Program-made: the position numbers and the translations under genes | In this document: positions 14,587 through 14,936 of the stretch, piece by piece | How the letters are laid out: each line of letters starts with the position of its first letter | Position numbering within the stretch: the first letter of the stretch is position 1 | NCBI GenBank assembly: GCA_016926595.1 | Contig: JAFGOG010000237.1 | Coordinates: 1 to 14,936 of the forward strand | DNA: 14,936 bases | Source of the DNA: Anaerolineae bacterium | GTDB lineage: Bacteria > Chloroflexota > Anaerolineae > JAAYZQ01 | Direction: 5' to 3' | Notes under the pieces: model-generated | Seen by the model: only the letters and a program-made list of their open reading frames with translations | Database searches by the model: none | What the model was told of the DNA's origin: nothing

Positions 14587-14855
14587 CAGCGCACGTCCGC
14601 GTTATCTACGATGCCGACGATGGCATGATCCACCGGCACAAACGGCTCTGGCAGGGCAAGCGCTGCCTCGCGGCTACCGATGATGAACACCAACTCCCCT
14701 GGTCCGGCCTGGGCCGTGCCGTCAGCGGCGATCACCGGTTCGCCAACCGGCTGCCGGTGTTTGTCCAGCGGTTGGACGACCAGGAATTTGACCCCTTCCA
14801 GCCCGGCGGCCTTTTGTGTGGCCACCAACGTGCCGATTACCCGTGCGAATTGCAT
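14586..14855 (-). CDS. Bacterial microcompartment vertex protein, EutN/CcmL family (BMC-P), first copy
   Basis: This 89-residue EutN/CcmL-type pentamer subunit begins MQFARVIGTLVATQKAAG, continues VKFLVVQPLD and PGELVFIIGSREA, and closes HAIVGIVDNADVR. The length is typical of the family (85-100). The usual D-x-V-x-AGxGE turn is altered here to DGTAQAGPGE, and the conserved SSAR segment is SREA, so it is a diverged paralogue of the neighbouring copy. It starts one base after the stop codon of an upstream gene that runs off the window and shares its stop with the next start (TGATG). It therefore sits inside a tightly coupled operon. With at least two different vertex proteins, the locus resembles microcompartment operons with several BMC-P paralogues. 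Confidence 0.9.
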   Translation of the reverse strand: MQFARVIGTLVATQKAAGLEGVKFLVVQPLDKHRQPVGEPVIAADGTAQAGPGELVFIIGSREAALALPEPFVPVDHAIVGIVDNADVR

Positions 14856-14856
14856 C

Positions 14857-14936
14857 TTACAAGATCTTGGCCCGCATCTGCTCGTGGAGCTGCGGAATTA
14901 TCACCTGGCGGATCAGCAGCCCCTCCTGTTTCACCA
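14857..14936 (-). CDS. C-terminal end of an unidentified gene upstream of the microcompartment vertex genes (partial)
   Basis: An open frame enters from the right edge and gives 25 visible residues (VKQEGLLIRQVIIPQLHEQM then RAKIL) before TAA at 14857-14859. The one-base gap to the ATG of the first vertex protein, and the open frame across the edge, make it very likely a real coding end. The fragment is too short to name the family. By position it should be another microcompartment or cargo gene, but that is inference only. Confidence 0.6.
   Translation of the reverse strand, partial: VKQEGLLIRQVIIPQLHEQMRAKIL

Overview
The window (about 60% GC by eye) reads as chromosome of a Chloroflexota bacterium, probably Anaerolineae-like. 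This rests on extracytoplasmic enzymes with Thr-Pro linkers, a C11 protease with a disordered N-terminus before a single membrane helix, and a secreted nucleotidase ending in the short YLPIVAKH tail that many Chloroflexota secreted proteins carry. The taxonomic call is inference. I see no rRNA, tRNA, CRISPR array, insertion sequence or phage gene.

Left part (1-10.9 kb): surface and scavenging genes, each with its own signals. A minus-strand secreted two-module glycosidase (69-3059) ends at a perfect terminator hairpin. A divergent plus-strand metallo-beta-lactamase-fold hydrolase (from 3380, or 3425) has a near-consensus sigma70 promoter. It converges on a minus-strand membrane-anchored clostripain-like protease (4307-7030), with a shared hairpin between their 3' ends. 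The protease promoter (TTGACT-17-TATAAT) diverges from the leader of a 1144-residue secreted double 5'-nucleotidase (7403-10837), which ends in a strong terminator.

Right part (10.9-14.9 kb): one minus-strand gene cluster, read from right to left. It runs: the end of an unidentified gene, two bacterial-microcompartment (BMC) vertex proteins (EutN/CcmL family), a class II FucA/AraD-type aldolase, a long-form glucose-1-phosphate thymidylyltransferase (RmlA-like), a 30-codon basic protein of the bS22/COX24/AURKAIP1 type, and, after a 75-85 nt gap with a hairpin, a cobalamin-binding-domain radical SAM protein. The first four genes overlap or are 1 nt apart, and the next two are 16-17 nt apart, so this is very probably an operon.

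The most interesting region is this operon, which looks like the 3' end of an aldolase-type microcompartment locus. In such loci a sugar-phosphate aldolase makes an aldehyde that is handled inside the shell. The shell hexamer and aldehyde-processing genes, if present, lie beyond the right edge. The nucleotidyltransferase and tiny ribosomal-type protein in the same transcript are unexpected. Other notable points are a GH18-like module lacking its catalytic glutamate beside an intact clan-A glycosidase, and a second nucleotidase unit with a complete metal site but altered substrate-binding motifs.
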